Below, one piece after another: positions 10,245 through 21,868 of a stretch of DNA of 64,000 bases. The DNA comes from Tieghemostelium lacteum (lineage: Eukaryota; Evosea; Eumycetozoa; Dictyosteliales; Raperosteliaceae). Position numbers and translations under genes: made by a program. Numbering within the stretch: position 1 is the first letter of the stretch; the number at the start of each line of letters is the position of its first letter. The stretch covers positions 558,001 to 622,000 of the forward strand of contig LODT01000013.1 in assembly GCA_001606155.1 (NCBI GenBank). Direction: 5' to 3'. A model generated the notes under the pieces. That model had not been told where the DNA came from and did no database searches. It saw only the letters and a list, made by a program, of their open reading frames with translations.

Positions 10245-13077
10245 CTAACCTTCTTTGTTAATTTTCAATATAATTCTCTTTCCAAATGGAGTATTTTTGA
10301 GTTGAGGAAGATGTGGACGAATAGCTTCAACCAACTTAGTGTGTTGGTGTGGCTCAGAGATGGTAAGAGAGGTTTGAATTACATAGTTTGCGTAAGGATC
10401 TTGTAATAAATGTAATAGATTGTTATAATCAATAACCTCTTGTATCAATACACCTCTAGTTGTTGGATCAGTTACAGAGAGGCATTTCTCAACGACATTG
10501 GAAGAGAATTTTTGAGTAGCCAAAATGGGTACATTACCAAAGAATCTCTTGGCCATTTCACTTGCCAAACCATTAAATGGAAGATCAAGTACATATTGTA
10601 CAACATAATTTCCATATGGATCTTGAACCAAGACTAAAGCATTCTTGATAACCTCGTGGATCAATTGGAGCTTTTGAGATTCAGATGCATGATCAATACA
10701 TCTTTGCAATACACAACAACCATGTCTGTGAGTTGCAACAGCTACACAATTACCCTCAGCACTGACAGAATCATAGATGAATTGGTTGTCTGCTGGTGAC
10801 AATTTGTTTAGACATTTTTGAATTACGTGATTACCGTTGAGATCTTGAATCAAAGGAACAACATAATCCTTAAGAGACAATTTAATGAGATTAATTTGCT
10901 CTGGAGTGGTAAGATATTCAATCATCTTTTGGACAGCTCTAGTGCCGTGCATGTTCATTGAGATTCTAACAATATCAGCACCAACTCTCTCAATGATAGC
11001 CAAACGTTGTTGGTCATTGCAGTGTTCCAATAGTTTCTGACAGAGATAGTTACCAAATGGATCAGTCATCAACTCTAACATGTAGTCACAAACCTCTTTA
11101 AAGATAACTTCGGTTAGTTGAGTTTCATTGTCCTCGAGCTTCTTTTGAAGGAAACGGCAACCATGTTGATCTCTGCACAATGGATAGATACTACCATACA
11201 ATTGGTCAACTGATCCATAAGATTTGTTTGAAATGAAATCAATTTTACTTTGAACATCAGAATTCATTGGTTGAGAAAGATAAGTTCCGTTAATACTGCT
11301 ACTAGAGGTAGATATTGAGCTCTGTTGGTTCTGTTGGTTATTGTTTTGTTGACTATTGTTATTGTTTTGTTTAGAGTTATTTTGGTTCTTTTGGTTTTTA
11401 GAGTTTTGATTTTGGTTCTTTTGGTTATTGTTTTGTTGAAAGTTATTTTGTTGATCATTACTCTTTCTATTTTGATTTTTATTATTTTTATTACTATTGT
11501 TATTATTAGTGTTACTATTGCTACTAGTATTATTATTAGTAGTACTATTATTGTTATTAATATTATTATTAGTATTGGTTGGGGAAGTAGTATTATTACT
11601 GTTATTGGAATTAATATTATTACTTAAATTAATATGGTTGTTATTAGTGTTGGTGTTATTATTAGGAGTGGTTGGAGTGATATTATTACTATTAATACCA
11701 TTTACTATATTATTATTGTGATCATCAATAACTACTGAATTAACAATAGGTTTTTCCAAGGAAGGGTCGGCTTGCTCGTGAACATAATTACATTTACTTC
11801 CTCTACTACAAAAACCTTGTGTATAAAATCGACAAAATTGGGAAGATGGTGATGTGCCACTTGGGGGTGTTGGTGTTCTAGATGGAATAGTCTGAGGTTG
11901 TAGTGGTTGTTGTTGTTGTGAATTTGGTTTAGTGGCAATTGGTTTTTTCAATTCATCATTGCCATTGGAATTTTCATGCTTTAAGAAGTTCTCTAAAGAT
12001 GTATTAATGGGTGTTGGGGCATGTAATTTCCCATTATTATTCTGTTGTTGCTGATTGGTATTTCTCATTGGAGAGATTACAGATTGCTGTTGTTTACCGC
12101 TATTATTTAAATTTGATCTTGGTTGAAGTGGTTCAAATACTTGTTGTTGATCTTTCCACATTCCATTGGCATTGGCAGAGCTATTATCATCTAAAAATTG
12201 ATTAACAGTTGAAAAAGCAACATCGTAAGCTGATTTGGTAATATAATCATCATGACCAGATTTAATGGGGTCATTAATGGAGAGTTTTGACATTCTGTTC
12301 CAAACTTCATTGTTGCCATTTTGGTATTGCGGTTGTTGATGGTGATTGATTCCATTTGAGAAATTATTTTGTTGGAATTGTTGTTGTTGTTGTTGTTGGT
12401 GTTGTGGTTGTGGTTGTTGTGGGTATTGTGATGGTCTTTGTGGTTGTTGAAATTGTTGTTGCTGTTGTTGTCTCTGTTGCAGTACTTGTTGTTGTAATTG
12501 AAAATTTTGAAATTGTTGTTGTTGTTGGAATTGGAATAGTTGAAATTGTTGAAATCCTCTACTTTGTTGTTGTTGGAATGTTTGAGGTAACCCAGTGTTT
12601 TTAAAATACTAAAAAAAATCCAATGATAATTCAAAAAATGAAAAAAAAATATCGGTACTAGTATTAGTAACGAATGAATTGGAAAGGTTATTATGTACAT
12701 ATATTCAAAATACAAACCTCTTGATAGAATTCTCTTTGTGAAAAGTTATTATTTAAACTACTGTTACTATTACCGCTATTGAAACTGTTTTGTTGAAATT
12801 GGGTAACTCCTGGCGGTAATTGTTGTATACCGCTACCATTTGTAATGAAATCGTTACCTTCATTTAAGTGATAAAATGAGTTTTGAATCTCTAGAGGTGG
12901 AGGTAATTTATCTTGATTTTGATGGTTTAGGTAATACTCTAGATAGTTTTCATCCGATCTGATATCCTCATTAGCTCTGAATGCAAACAATGAGTGACTT
13001 GCTAAGAATGAGGGTGGAGCTGATGTAGATCTATCTGGAGGTTTAAACTGTATTTCATCTTCGTCTTCTCTCTTCAT
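10245..13077 (-). CDS. Pumilio (PUF) RNA-binding protein with a CCCH zinc finger
   Basis: CDS complement(join(10245..12608, 12718..13077)), 907 aa; the 109-bp intron is phase 0. The N-terminal half is low complexity (Gln, Asn, Ser tracts). A CCCH finger sits at about residues 380-400 (CRFYTQGFCSRGSKCNYVH, C-x7-C-x5-C-x3-H). The C-terminal ~325 residues hold eight PUF repeats. Their base-reading side chains read CRFLQ, NYLCQ, TRAVQ, NHVIQ, CCVLQ, NYVVQ, SNVVE and NYVIQ for repeats 1-8. By the known PUF code this predicts an RNA site beginning UGUA and close to UGUAUAUA. PUF proteins bind 3' UTRs and repress or destabilise mRNAs. A CCCH finger in the same chain is unusual and would add a second RNA contact. 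Family assignment is firm; targets are unknown. Confidence 0.93.
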
Positions 13078-13964
13078 TTTTTATAGATATTTATACTAAA
13101 TTGAAGAGATGGGCAAAAATATATATATAATGATGATACTGATGTGTCTTAGTGTGATGCTAGATATCTTAATCTACTAAGGTGGAATATGAAAACTTAG
13201 TATTCTGTTACTCTAATACTTTTCCAAATCGAGTTTTGTTGAGGCAAAAAAATTAAAAAAAAAAAAAAATTTCACAACAGCAAGACTTTATCTAACCGAT
13301 TTGATCAAATACAATAAATAATTATTCGATGTGGGATAAACAGTTTTTATCCCAATCAATAGTGGAATTTATAATACAATAAAAATACAAAATCTCTATA
13401 TAGAAGAGAGGGAGAGGAGAATATAGGAATAAATATATATAAACAATTGCACAGAATTGAATACAATAATACAAAATTTTTTTAAATTTGTGTTTTTTTT
13501 TTAATTTGTTGTTGGTGTTGTTAGTGATGAGTTAGGTGGGGTGGGTATTTTTAAATTTTTAAAAATAATCCAACAACATCACATAAAAAAATCTAAAATG
13601 ATTAATCAAATTTAACCTTTTTTATGTTTTATATTACACCCCATATAACCTAGACAGCCACATTCTTTAATTAATTGTCACCTTTTTTACTACAAAAAGT
13701 TTTAATCCACAAACACCTTGAATTTAAAAGAAATAAAACACCTACATTTAACAAAGATATATATATGTATTCACAGTAAATCTACAGTCAACAAAAATGT
13801 AAAACAATTTTTTTTTTTTGATTTAATGACATTAAAATGTTTCGTTTTTTTCAAACACCAAAAATAGATGAGTTTTCGGTCGAGGACCAAAATTAAAGAA
13901 TTTAAAAAGTTATTTGTCTCCTATTCTAACATTTTTAACTATATAATATTTGTTAGATTATTTT
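13078..13964. other. AT-rich intergenic region, 887 bp, no gene seen
   Basis: Lies upstream of the minus-strand PUF gene and downstream of the minus-strand hypothetical gene. It holds poly(A)/poly(T) runs, a GA-rich patch near 13405-13425 and a short hairpin at 13333-13353. No convincing ORF, tRNA or small RNA was recognised. Confidence 0.6.
13333..13353. repeat. Short inverted repeat upstream of the PUF gene
   Basis: GGGATAAA and TTTATCCC, 8-nt perfect arms, flank a 5-nt spacer. Located ~260 bp 5' of the PUF start codon (minus strand), so in its promoter or leader. The GGG/CCC ends make it less likely to be chance than an all-AT palindrome. Function unknown. Confidence 0.45.
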
Positions 13965-14465
13965 TTATTTGTTGATTTCTGGCTGTGGAATTGTATCCAC
14001 ATTTTTTAAAATGATTGATATTTGGTGATCTTTTGAATTTAAAAATGAAAGAGATTTAGATCTGGTTCTTTTTATTACTTGGTTTTGAAGTGGTGTTGAT
14101 TTTTTTAGTGATACTTCAAATTGATAGTTTTTATTATATATTGATGATGAATAGTGTGGATGTGAAATAGTGGGTATAGAGTGAAGGTATATAGGGTTTT
14201 TACTAGTTAAATATAAATTTAAATTTAAATTATATCTATGAATGGAAACAAATGGGAAATTTCGAATTTTTAAATTTTTTGATTGTTTTACACTATTCCA
14301 TTTCTTTTTGATTATTTGTAATTTTTGTAAAGATATTTTTAATTGGAGCTCTGATTGAACTGTGATATTTATTTTTAGTGATGATTTATTATTTTTTTTA
14401 ACTGCAGGCGGGCTATATCCATTACATATATTTTTCATACAATTTTGAAAATTATAAAAATCCAT
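13965..14465 (-). CDS. Hypothetical protein, 166 aa
   Basis: An uninterrupted ORF from an ATG to a stop, in the same direction as both neighbours. It is Lys/Asn/Ser-rich, basic, with a KKNNKSSLKIN patch, a KKWNSVKQSKNLK segment and a Ser-rich part (KRTRSKSLSFLNS) resembling a phosphorylation site cluster. No signal peptide, membrane segment or known domain was recognised. In DNA this AT-rich, 500 bp without a stop is mildly unlikely by chance, and the composition differs from the flanking non-coding DNA, so it is probably a real lineage-restricted gene. It could also be a chance ORF; I give it moderate belief only. Confidence 0.45.
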   Translation of the reverse strand: MDFYNFQNCMKNICNGYSPPAVKKNNKSSLKINITVQSELQLKISLQKLQIIKKKWNSVKQSKNLKIRNFPFVSIHRYNLNLNLYLTSKNPIYLHSIPTISHPHYSSSIYNKNYQFEVSLKKSTPLQNQVIKRTRSKSLSFLNSKDHQISIILKNVDTIPQPEINK

Positions 14466-14856
14466 TATAATAGCTCTATAAAATAATAATATTATTATTT
14501 ATAAAATGTTTACTATCGATTGGTGCAAGTGAAGAAAAAAATTGAATTATATTATACTTTTTTTTTAAAAATCAATTCAGTAAAAAACCAAATTTAGCAA
14601 TGATATCTACTCCTTGTGAAAATTTTTAATTAATTAAAATTGCCAACCCTTGAAGGTTATTTTTAGAACAAATGACCAAATCACCTCTTCAGCAATGAAA
14701 ATATTGATTTTTCTAACCCCAATATACTTTTTTTAAATTTTACTTGAAAAACACACAATACTCCCACTGTGTTTGAACATTGATGGATGTTGTTAAATTA
14801 AAATTTTAACATCTATCATATAGAATATTAGTACTCAAATTAATAACAAGTTAGGT
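14466..14856. other. Intergenic, 391 bp, no gene seen
   Basis: Lies between two minus-strand genes and should hold the 3' end of the pseudo-Ras/ankyrin gene and the promoter of the small hypothetical. AT-rich with T-runs near 14560. Nothing specific recognised. Confidence 0.5.
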
Positions 14857-16304
14857 TTATTTAAATAATTTGTTAAACCAACTTTTGTATTTTGATGCTG
14901 TTATGCCATCATCATCATCAACATGATCATCTACACTATTAGTTTCAGCTGTAGTGGTATTTATAATATTAGCATTGTTTGCGTTGACCTCTACTTCAGT
15001 ATTATTACTTTTGGATTGTTTTTGAGTTAGGTTTTTTAATAGATGTAAAATTGGTTTATAACCATATTGGTTAGCTAAACTGATTGATTTCTTTCGAAGT
15101 GATGGTGAACCATCTAGAATTGATCTAATAGTAGTTTTTTCAAGAATAAATTTTACAAGATCTAAATGACCATAGTGGATGGAATGGTATAATGTCTGTA
15201 TAGATAGATCATATCCCAGTTCACGAATATACTCTATAATCTCAACACTACCTGCTATAGCACATTGCTCTGACAGATAAGGCGATGTCTTTGGATACTC
15301 TGATTCAGAATCCATTAGTAGATATTCCATGAGAAGTTTCATTAATTCCAAATCACGGTTCTTTCTAAGAAAAGTTGTCATTGCATTAGGTGTCATATAG
15401 AACCCATTTTCATATTTTAATTTACATTTCAAGACATTCCATAAGTTATTATTTACACACCACATACTGGATATCTCTGAAAACTTCCTACTTTCCAAAC
15501 CAAGTTGTTTGTGAATCTTATTCACCTTTTTAAAGATTCTGCTTCTCAGGTACTTGTTGTTAAACACCTGCTTAAACAGAGGATATATATTTACATTTTG
15601 ATCAAGTTCAGTTACTTCTAGAACCTTTTGAATGACTCTACTTTTTGCTGTAGATACAGTAGTTCTTGGTACTCTATCTTGGTACATTGATATAGTTAAT
15701 GGTTCTAATAGTTTACTGTATATTACAGTTTCCAAATGACAATAAAACTCATCAGTGAATTTAGAGTGATCATATTGAGTGCTATTGCGGAGATAGGAAA
15801 CTGATTCTAAAATTTCCATATTCTCAAGAGCCAATTGTTTTTTAAGGTAGGTATAAGAGGGTTTGGTTTTCTCATCTTCTATATCTTTACTGTTTATAAC
15901 TATATGTGTAACCTTGGTATTCTTTTTGTGTTTGGACAAATCTCTTAGACATTTGTGAAGATAAGCACACTGTTCTTTAATATTATTTACCATTGGTAAA
16001 TGTAAGACAAAATAAGCAACCTCTGCATTATATATCAAATCACTTATAGCATAAACTATATCATTATAGTATTCTAAATATAAATCTATAATTTCTACAT
16101 TTACATAAGAACCCTCCCATAAAATATAACTAAACTTGTAAGATTGATATGATTTATGTTTATCTACTTTAAACTCTCTATTTCTCTTTTTTTGAATACC
16201 AATATTAGCAATACTCATTTGTAATTATCAATAATACATACTAATAATGTTTCAATTAAGTTACCCTTATCTTTATTACCTAAAAACACAAACTTGAAAA
16301 GCAT
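14857..16304 (-). CDS. Degenerate Ras-like GTPase domain joined to ankyrin-like repeats
   Basis: Proposed CDS complement(join(14857..16185, 16242..16304)), 463 aa. The 63-nt first exon encodes MLFKFVFLGNKDKGNLIETL; with the 56-bp intron removed it joins phase 0 to RNREFKVDKHKSYQSYKF. This follows Ras closely: beta-1, a P-loop position reading GNKDKGNL where GxxxxGKS is expected, then WEGSYVNVEIIDL where the DxxG strand is expected, and THIVINSKDIED near the NKxD position. The catalytic Lys, Ser, switch Thr and DxxG Gly are all lost, so it should not bind nucleotide normally. Residues ~215-240 (NKYLRSRIFKKVNKIH) resemble a segment seen ahead of dictyostelid ankyrin proteins. Residues ~250-400 contain degenerate ankyrin-like repeats (GSVEIIEYIRELGYD, GHLDLVKFILEKT). 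Function unknown; a pseudo-GTPase scaffold is my inference. A shorter model starting at 16218 would lack the Ras N-terminus. Confidence 0.7.
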
Positions 16305-16427
16305 TTCTATATTATATTACACAAACGAATCAAAAAAAAATTTCATCAAACTAAAAATAAATAAATTGTACAGCACTGTGTTTATTTGATCAATTTTTGA
16401 AAGTTCAATATTTATAAAAGTGAAGAT

Positions 16428-18347
16428 TTAGAATTTAATGACAAATTTCAATGAGATGTATGGATTCTGGATACTGAATTCTTTTCCACCACCAGTAGCA
16501 TTGATGGTATGAGTGTGTTGACCATCTGATGATACTTGGTTGTCATCAATATTAATTTGAGCATAACCTTTGTTATTGGTAATTTGAGAATATTTACCAG
16601 CATTTGGGTTATTATCACGATCTGGATGAGCACCAAATTCTTGACGAATTTTATGAGTATGTTTACCAGCTTCAGACATAGTGTGTGAATGTGATGGTAG
16701 TTCATCAACTGATAATTTGACAGTACCTTTACCTCCAATAGATCGGAATGGGAATTTAGCACTAGAACCAATGACAGAACGATCCATTAGATTAGGTAAA
16801 AGGAACTTTTCAATGTCTTGACATTTTCCATAGGTATCACCAATGAGTGTATAGAGTACTTTGTAATCTGATTTGGAGACTGCTGAACCATCACATGGTA
16901 AGAATCCAAATGGAATTTGGTCACATGCTAAACTTACAATGGTGCCTGGAACACCTTGATGCATGAGTGCTGGTGGTCTATTAGATGTATAGATATCTAG
17001 AGGAACAGATAAGCTGGTCATTTGATCAATTGGATAATAGGCAATAGATGTTACACATCTTTTGATATTGGATTCAAAAGAAGATTTTTCAATGAGAGAT
17101 AGACCTCTACTTGTGAATCTTGGTTCAACACCTTTTTCAGTACGGTATTTGTTCATGAATTGATTATACTGATTTTCAGATTCAAAATAGTCTTGTGACA
17201 TGGTAGATTGTGTCATTTCTTTTTCATAACCAGCTTTGGCTGAAAATGGACCATATCCAGCAGAGACTTCAGTAGTGATTCTGTCCTTGTTGGAGGTATT
17301 GGTTACATAGTCTTTAATGGCTTTATTAGCTTGAGATGAATTTGTGGTATTTGTCAATTCATCAGATATATCCCACATGGTTGTAATAGGCTGAAATTGT
17401 TCAGCACTAAGACCAGTTCCCTTTCTAAGTGCATCGTTAATCTCTTTTATATTCTCTCTACTATTAAGAATTTGGCTTTGAATAGAACAGACTTCAAGTA
17501 AACTATCAAAACTTGATTTGGCACTCTCAGCTAAACTTGAAGGTACACCTGGATCTCTATATTCAGTTACGTGGTATTCCTGAGCTGCTGAATCCATTAT
17601 ATCCTGAACTTGAGAAGCACTTACAAATTGACTGCCATCAGTCTTCAAATTCTTGTAAGCAGTTGATTTTTCAATTTCATCAGTTGATAATTGGAATTTG
17701 GCGATATTGATGCTCTTAGATGTGTACTGGATACCCATAGTACCTTGAATAGCACGGTTTTTGAATTTGTTTTCAAACTTGGTTTTGAGGGATCTTGGTA
17801 CGAATACAGTTACAATTTGTTCATCGTTCAATGTTAGATTCTCAGTGGACTTTCCAATTGGGTTAATGTAGGCTCCATCTAGACCTTGGAAGATAAAGTA
17901 AACTTGGTTATGTGTCATTCTAGAAACAGTACCGTGATTAATCTTATAGGTGCTGTCTTTTGAGATGGATTGAATGTAGTTTTGAATGGTATCTTTTGCC
18001 AATACAAAAGATCTCTGATTATGAGCAACTAGAGTTACATCATATTCATAATAGTTTCCATTTTCATTGACAAATTGAGTAATGTCTTTAGAGAACAACA
18101 CACATTGTGGTGCTACATAGTACTTTAGTTCATCCCATTTCTTTCCATCCATTCTTGATTGATTCAAAGTGGATTCAAATACTCTTAAACTGTTACCCAA
18201 TTCATCATAAATTGTAATTGATGATTCCTAATTATTAACCATAATATTAATATTAGGTTTTCTATATAGTATGGTGTACATAGTAGTTATAATTACTTTT
18301 AAGGCTTCTAAACTTCCTGATCCTGATGATGATTCTGTTGGTTCCAT
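16428..18347 (-). CDS. Phage tail collar-domain protein with C-terminal HxH motifs
   Basis: CDS complement(join(16428..18227, 18297..18347)), 616 aa. Exon 1 encodes MEPTESSSGSGSLEALK; the 69-bp phase-0 intron joins it to ESSITIYDELGNSLR. Residues 1-430 match no family I know; they include a Gly/Ala-rich stretch VSAGYGPFSAKAGYE. Residues ~440-520 match the tail collar domain (VPGTIVSLACDQIPFGFLPCDGS, then YTLIGDTYG and FLLPNLMDRSVIG). After it come GGKGTVKLSVDELPSHSHT and three HxH motifs (HSH, HTH, HTH), as in bacterial and phage tail-fibre tips, where such histidines can bind metal. No signal peptide is visible. The intron and normal codon use show it is an established amoeba gene; the domain probably came from bacteria or their phages. 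Cellular role unknown. Confidence 0.85.
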
Positions 18348-18948
18348 TTTATTTCAATTTTGATAATGTTACAAATGTTAATGATTTTAATTAAATAAAT
18401 AAATAAATACAATTGATTTGATTTGATGAAAATGAAATGAAATGTATTTGATTATTTATACTAATGATTGAGTGTAGTGGTTTCTCTGAAAATTTTTATT
18501 TCTACTTGCAATCATTTTGTGGTATTGAGGATCGATCGATTTGATAAGTAGTGGTTTTACATATTCTTCATTGGTTTTTAACCACATATATTGTCAATTG
18601 TTTGAAATTTGATAATTTTTCACATCTCAACCACATCTAAAGTTTCCTTTCACCAAAACACAAAATTTTGATTTGTTGTGTTAATCAATTTTCTAACAAA
18701 TTGTGAAAAAATGTGTTTAAATTGAATTTTTAAAACCTCTTCAAATTTATTATTACAATTTTAATGGTTGTCTCAGTGTGAAAAGTATCTCCTGGTTTTA
18801 AATTGAGTAACAGATAAAATCATAAAATTAAAAGAGTAATTTTTACAATACTTTAATGTATTAGATTTATTAAAATTCGACTATATTAACAATGTAAATA
18901 GGTTGGAATTATTTATAAAACATATAAAATCTTTTTTTTTTTTGTAAA
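18348..18948. other. Intergenic, 601 bp, no gene seen
   Basis: Contains the promoter of the minus-strand tail-collar gene and the 3' region of the O-methyltransferase gene. AT-rich, with tandem AAAT units at 18391-18408. No ORF or RNA gene recognised. Confidence 0.5.
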
Positions 18949-20163
18949 TTATTTGTGAACCATGATTATTAAACCTGGAGTCACACTTGAATTAAATTCT
19001 ACTATTTTGTAGTTACAAGATTCTGCTAAATTAATCCACTCTTGAGGTGATCTTTCACGTCCATTTAAGAAATGTTTCATTTTTATATCATAGATTGGTG
19101 AGAATTTTGATTCATTTTTACTATCACATATACTATCATAAATTATAATTTTTGCGTTTGCATTAGCGTTTTCTATATTTTTTAAAATAATTTTACACTT
19201 TGATAATAGGTATTCATAGTTAGATTTCTAATTAGTTTCATAAAATAAGGTATAATATTTTGAACATACTTTATCATCATTCCAATCGTGGAGTACAAAT
19301 TTCAGAGTATATGCATCTGCAAACGGAACTGAATCAAAAAAGTCACCTGCAACTTCTTCATATCTAGTATTATTATCTTCATTTGATTTTTTATATTCAA
19401 TTATAGTTGGTAAATCAAAATTAATTCCTTTTTGAACATTTGGATTGTTTTTAAGTATCTCTCTTATTAACCTAATATATTCATGTTAATATTATTTACA
19501 GTAATTCATTAAAATTTTAAGTAACTTACATTCCTTGTGAACCTCCTAAATCACATACAATCTTCATACCAGAGAAACTTGTTGATTTAACCAGTGTTGG
19601 AGCGAATAAAATTGAACTTAGAGTCATATATTTATTAAAATTTAAAATTGTGTCTGGATCGGATCTCAGTAAAGCCTCCCAAAAGCCTCCTTCGTATCCA
19701 AAATCACTCTGTGGAATTCCTGTTTGAATTGTTTTTACAAGATTAAGATGAGCTCTATAAAATTTAAATTAATATATATACTAATATTAATTTCTATTTC
19801 TTTGAATTTTAAAACATACTTATATTGTAGATCTCCACAGAGTGTTAAAATTCCAGATCTCATCAATCCTTTATCAGTATTTGTAAGTAAAGTGGAAGTA
19901 GGTGTTTTTGAAAATACACCAAATTCATCTTCTTCTCTCATTATACCTTGAGATGAAAGAGCTCTCATAAGTCTATATACTGAATCAGGATCAGCTTTTA
20001 TCTCTTTGGCAATTTGAAATGCAGATTTTGGACCATTTTCAACATGGTCAGGGAGTCCTAGATAAACACCAGCATGTACTATTCTAGAAATGGTATTGTA
20101 CATTCCAATCTGAAGGAGGTTGTGAATAGGAGTTGTAGAGGGTAAAGTAGGAGGATTTGCCAT
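18949..20163 (-). CDS. SAM-dependent O-methyltransferase (plant COMT/dictyostelid Omt type)
   Basis: Four exons: complement(join(18949..19227, 19270..19471, 19530..19754, 19820..20163)), 349 aa; all three introns are AT-rich and phase-consistent. The N-terminal dimerisation domain is present (QIGMYNTISRIVHAGVYLGLPDHV...). The SAM-binding motif is MKIVCDLGGSQGM (about residues 180-190). LKFVLHDWND holds the catalytic His followed by Asp as in COMT-type enzymes, and the C-terminal methyl-acceptor lid ends WINLAESCNYKIVEFNSS. Dictyostelids have an expanded family of these enzymes; one makes the polyketide DIF-1. The acceptor of this member cannot be told from sequence, but a phenolic polyketide is likely. 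Length is normal and no key residue is missing. Confidence 0.9.
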
Positions 20164-21081
20164 TTTACTTTGAAAATATATTAATTTGAGTAAAAAAATT
20201 AATTAATTAAAAATTTAAAGAAATAAATGTAATATGAAATTAAAAATTGAAGAGAGGTAAGTTCCAATTTAAAATGAAAATTATTTAATTTTTTTTATAG
20301 TGTCAATGTTAAATTTCTAAAAATATAATTCATCCCATTGGACAGAATATAAAAATATGAGGAGATATTTATGTTGTTTATACATTAGGGTGCTATTGTT
20401 GATGTTTTTAAAAGTATTCACTCCTTTACAAGATGCCTACAGTGATGATGTGGTGCGTGTATTATTTTTTTTTAAAATTTTCAAGACCTCCTGACATGAA
20501 ATATTTATGCTCAATTTCATTTTCCTCTGACATGGGGGGTTCAAATCATCAATGATTCTATATAAACAATAGATCTATTATAGTAGTAATCTAACACTAT
20601 ATCTGTGTTATCAAGTTAACAATAACCCCCATTATCATTCTACATCTTTTTTTTTTTTTTTTAATTTTTTTTGTTTATCGGGGGTTGGGTGGTGATTTAC
20701 TTTTCACACATCCTCCTCTTTCTACCAAATTGACAGCATTAATATAGAGAGCATATATAAACAATTAAAAAATTCTACAGACAATAATAAACGAAATTAT
20801 TTATTGTGTAATAGTTTAATCAAAAAGAAATACCTTCCAAAAATGTTTCATTGGTGTATTGTTGTTAGAAATTGCGACACAATAAAAACACAGATATTTT
20901 TAATTAAAAAGAAAAAATTAAATTTAATGTGATATCTTTATTCTATTGAGATTCACATCTTTGTTTAATATAACAAAACCGTCATATATGATACACATTT
21001 AATATGCACATTATATTATAAAAAATTCAGGTAATCAATATACATTGAGATGAAAAAAAATTTATTTTAATAAAATTTATT
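20164..21081. other. Intergenic, 918 bp, no gene seen
   Basis: Between the O-methyltransferase start and the CDC7 stop, both minus strand. It includes a T-run and a G-rich patch near 20645-20690, and a doubled CCTGACATG/CTCTGACATG motif at about 20490-20540. No ORF above background and no tRNA-like fold recognised. Confidence 0.5.
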
Positions 21082-21746
21082 CTATTTATGGTGGTGGATA
21101 TTATTGCTGTTATTGTTGTTGTTGTTGTTGTTGTTATGGCGATAGTTATTTGTTTGACTAAGTGGTAACATAAATGGGTGGTAGAGTGCCTCTGCAGCTG
21201 TTATTCTAGTGAATGGATTTGGATCGAGACATCTATCTAATAAATCATAAATCTCATCAGGAATTGGTTCCTTTTGTTCTGTAGATTCATTTCTGAGACG
21301 TTGCGACAAATCCCTCCATGAAGTTGGAGGAATATGATGAGACAAATGTATTGTTTTTTCTAAACTGTTTGCAACTTCCGTTATTTTTTGTGTACCAATA
21401 ATTGAGATGATCTCAGCCAATGAAGTGAGATCATCGGGTGAAATAAAAAATGGGTATCTTCCTGAAATTATACATAATATTATAACTCCTACTGACCATA
21501 CATCAATAGATGTTGTTTGCTTATTATATTTTAATAAAACTTCTGGTGCCCTAAATCCTCTAGTTCCTGCTCTTGGTGCTTGTTGTGGTTTTAGATCCTG
21601 TTGATTATGTCCTGTTTGTTGTTGTTGATTTGGTGGTATTTGTTGTTGTTGTTGTTGTTGTTGCTGCTGTACATTATTATTTTTAGATGATCTTTTAGAT
21701 TCACTATTATTTCTATTAGATATACTATTTGATTTCTTTGAGATAC

Positions 21747-21799
<53 letters not shown>

Positions 21800-21815
21800 G
21801 TATTGTATACTATAC

Positions 21816-21868
<53 letters not shown>

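Noticed and set aside
11325-12604. Ile/Val/Leu-rich frames opposite the PUF gene's Asn/Gln tracts
   Set aside because: These are the mirror of poly-Asn and poly-Gln codons (ATT, TTG, GTT) and do not represent membrane proteins.
20520-20545. GGGGGTTCAAATC resembling a tRNA T-arm (GGTTCAAATC)
   Set aside because: No acceptor stem, anticodon arm or D-arm could be found at the right distance on either strand.
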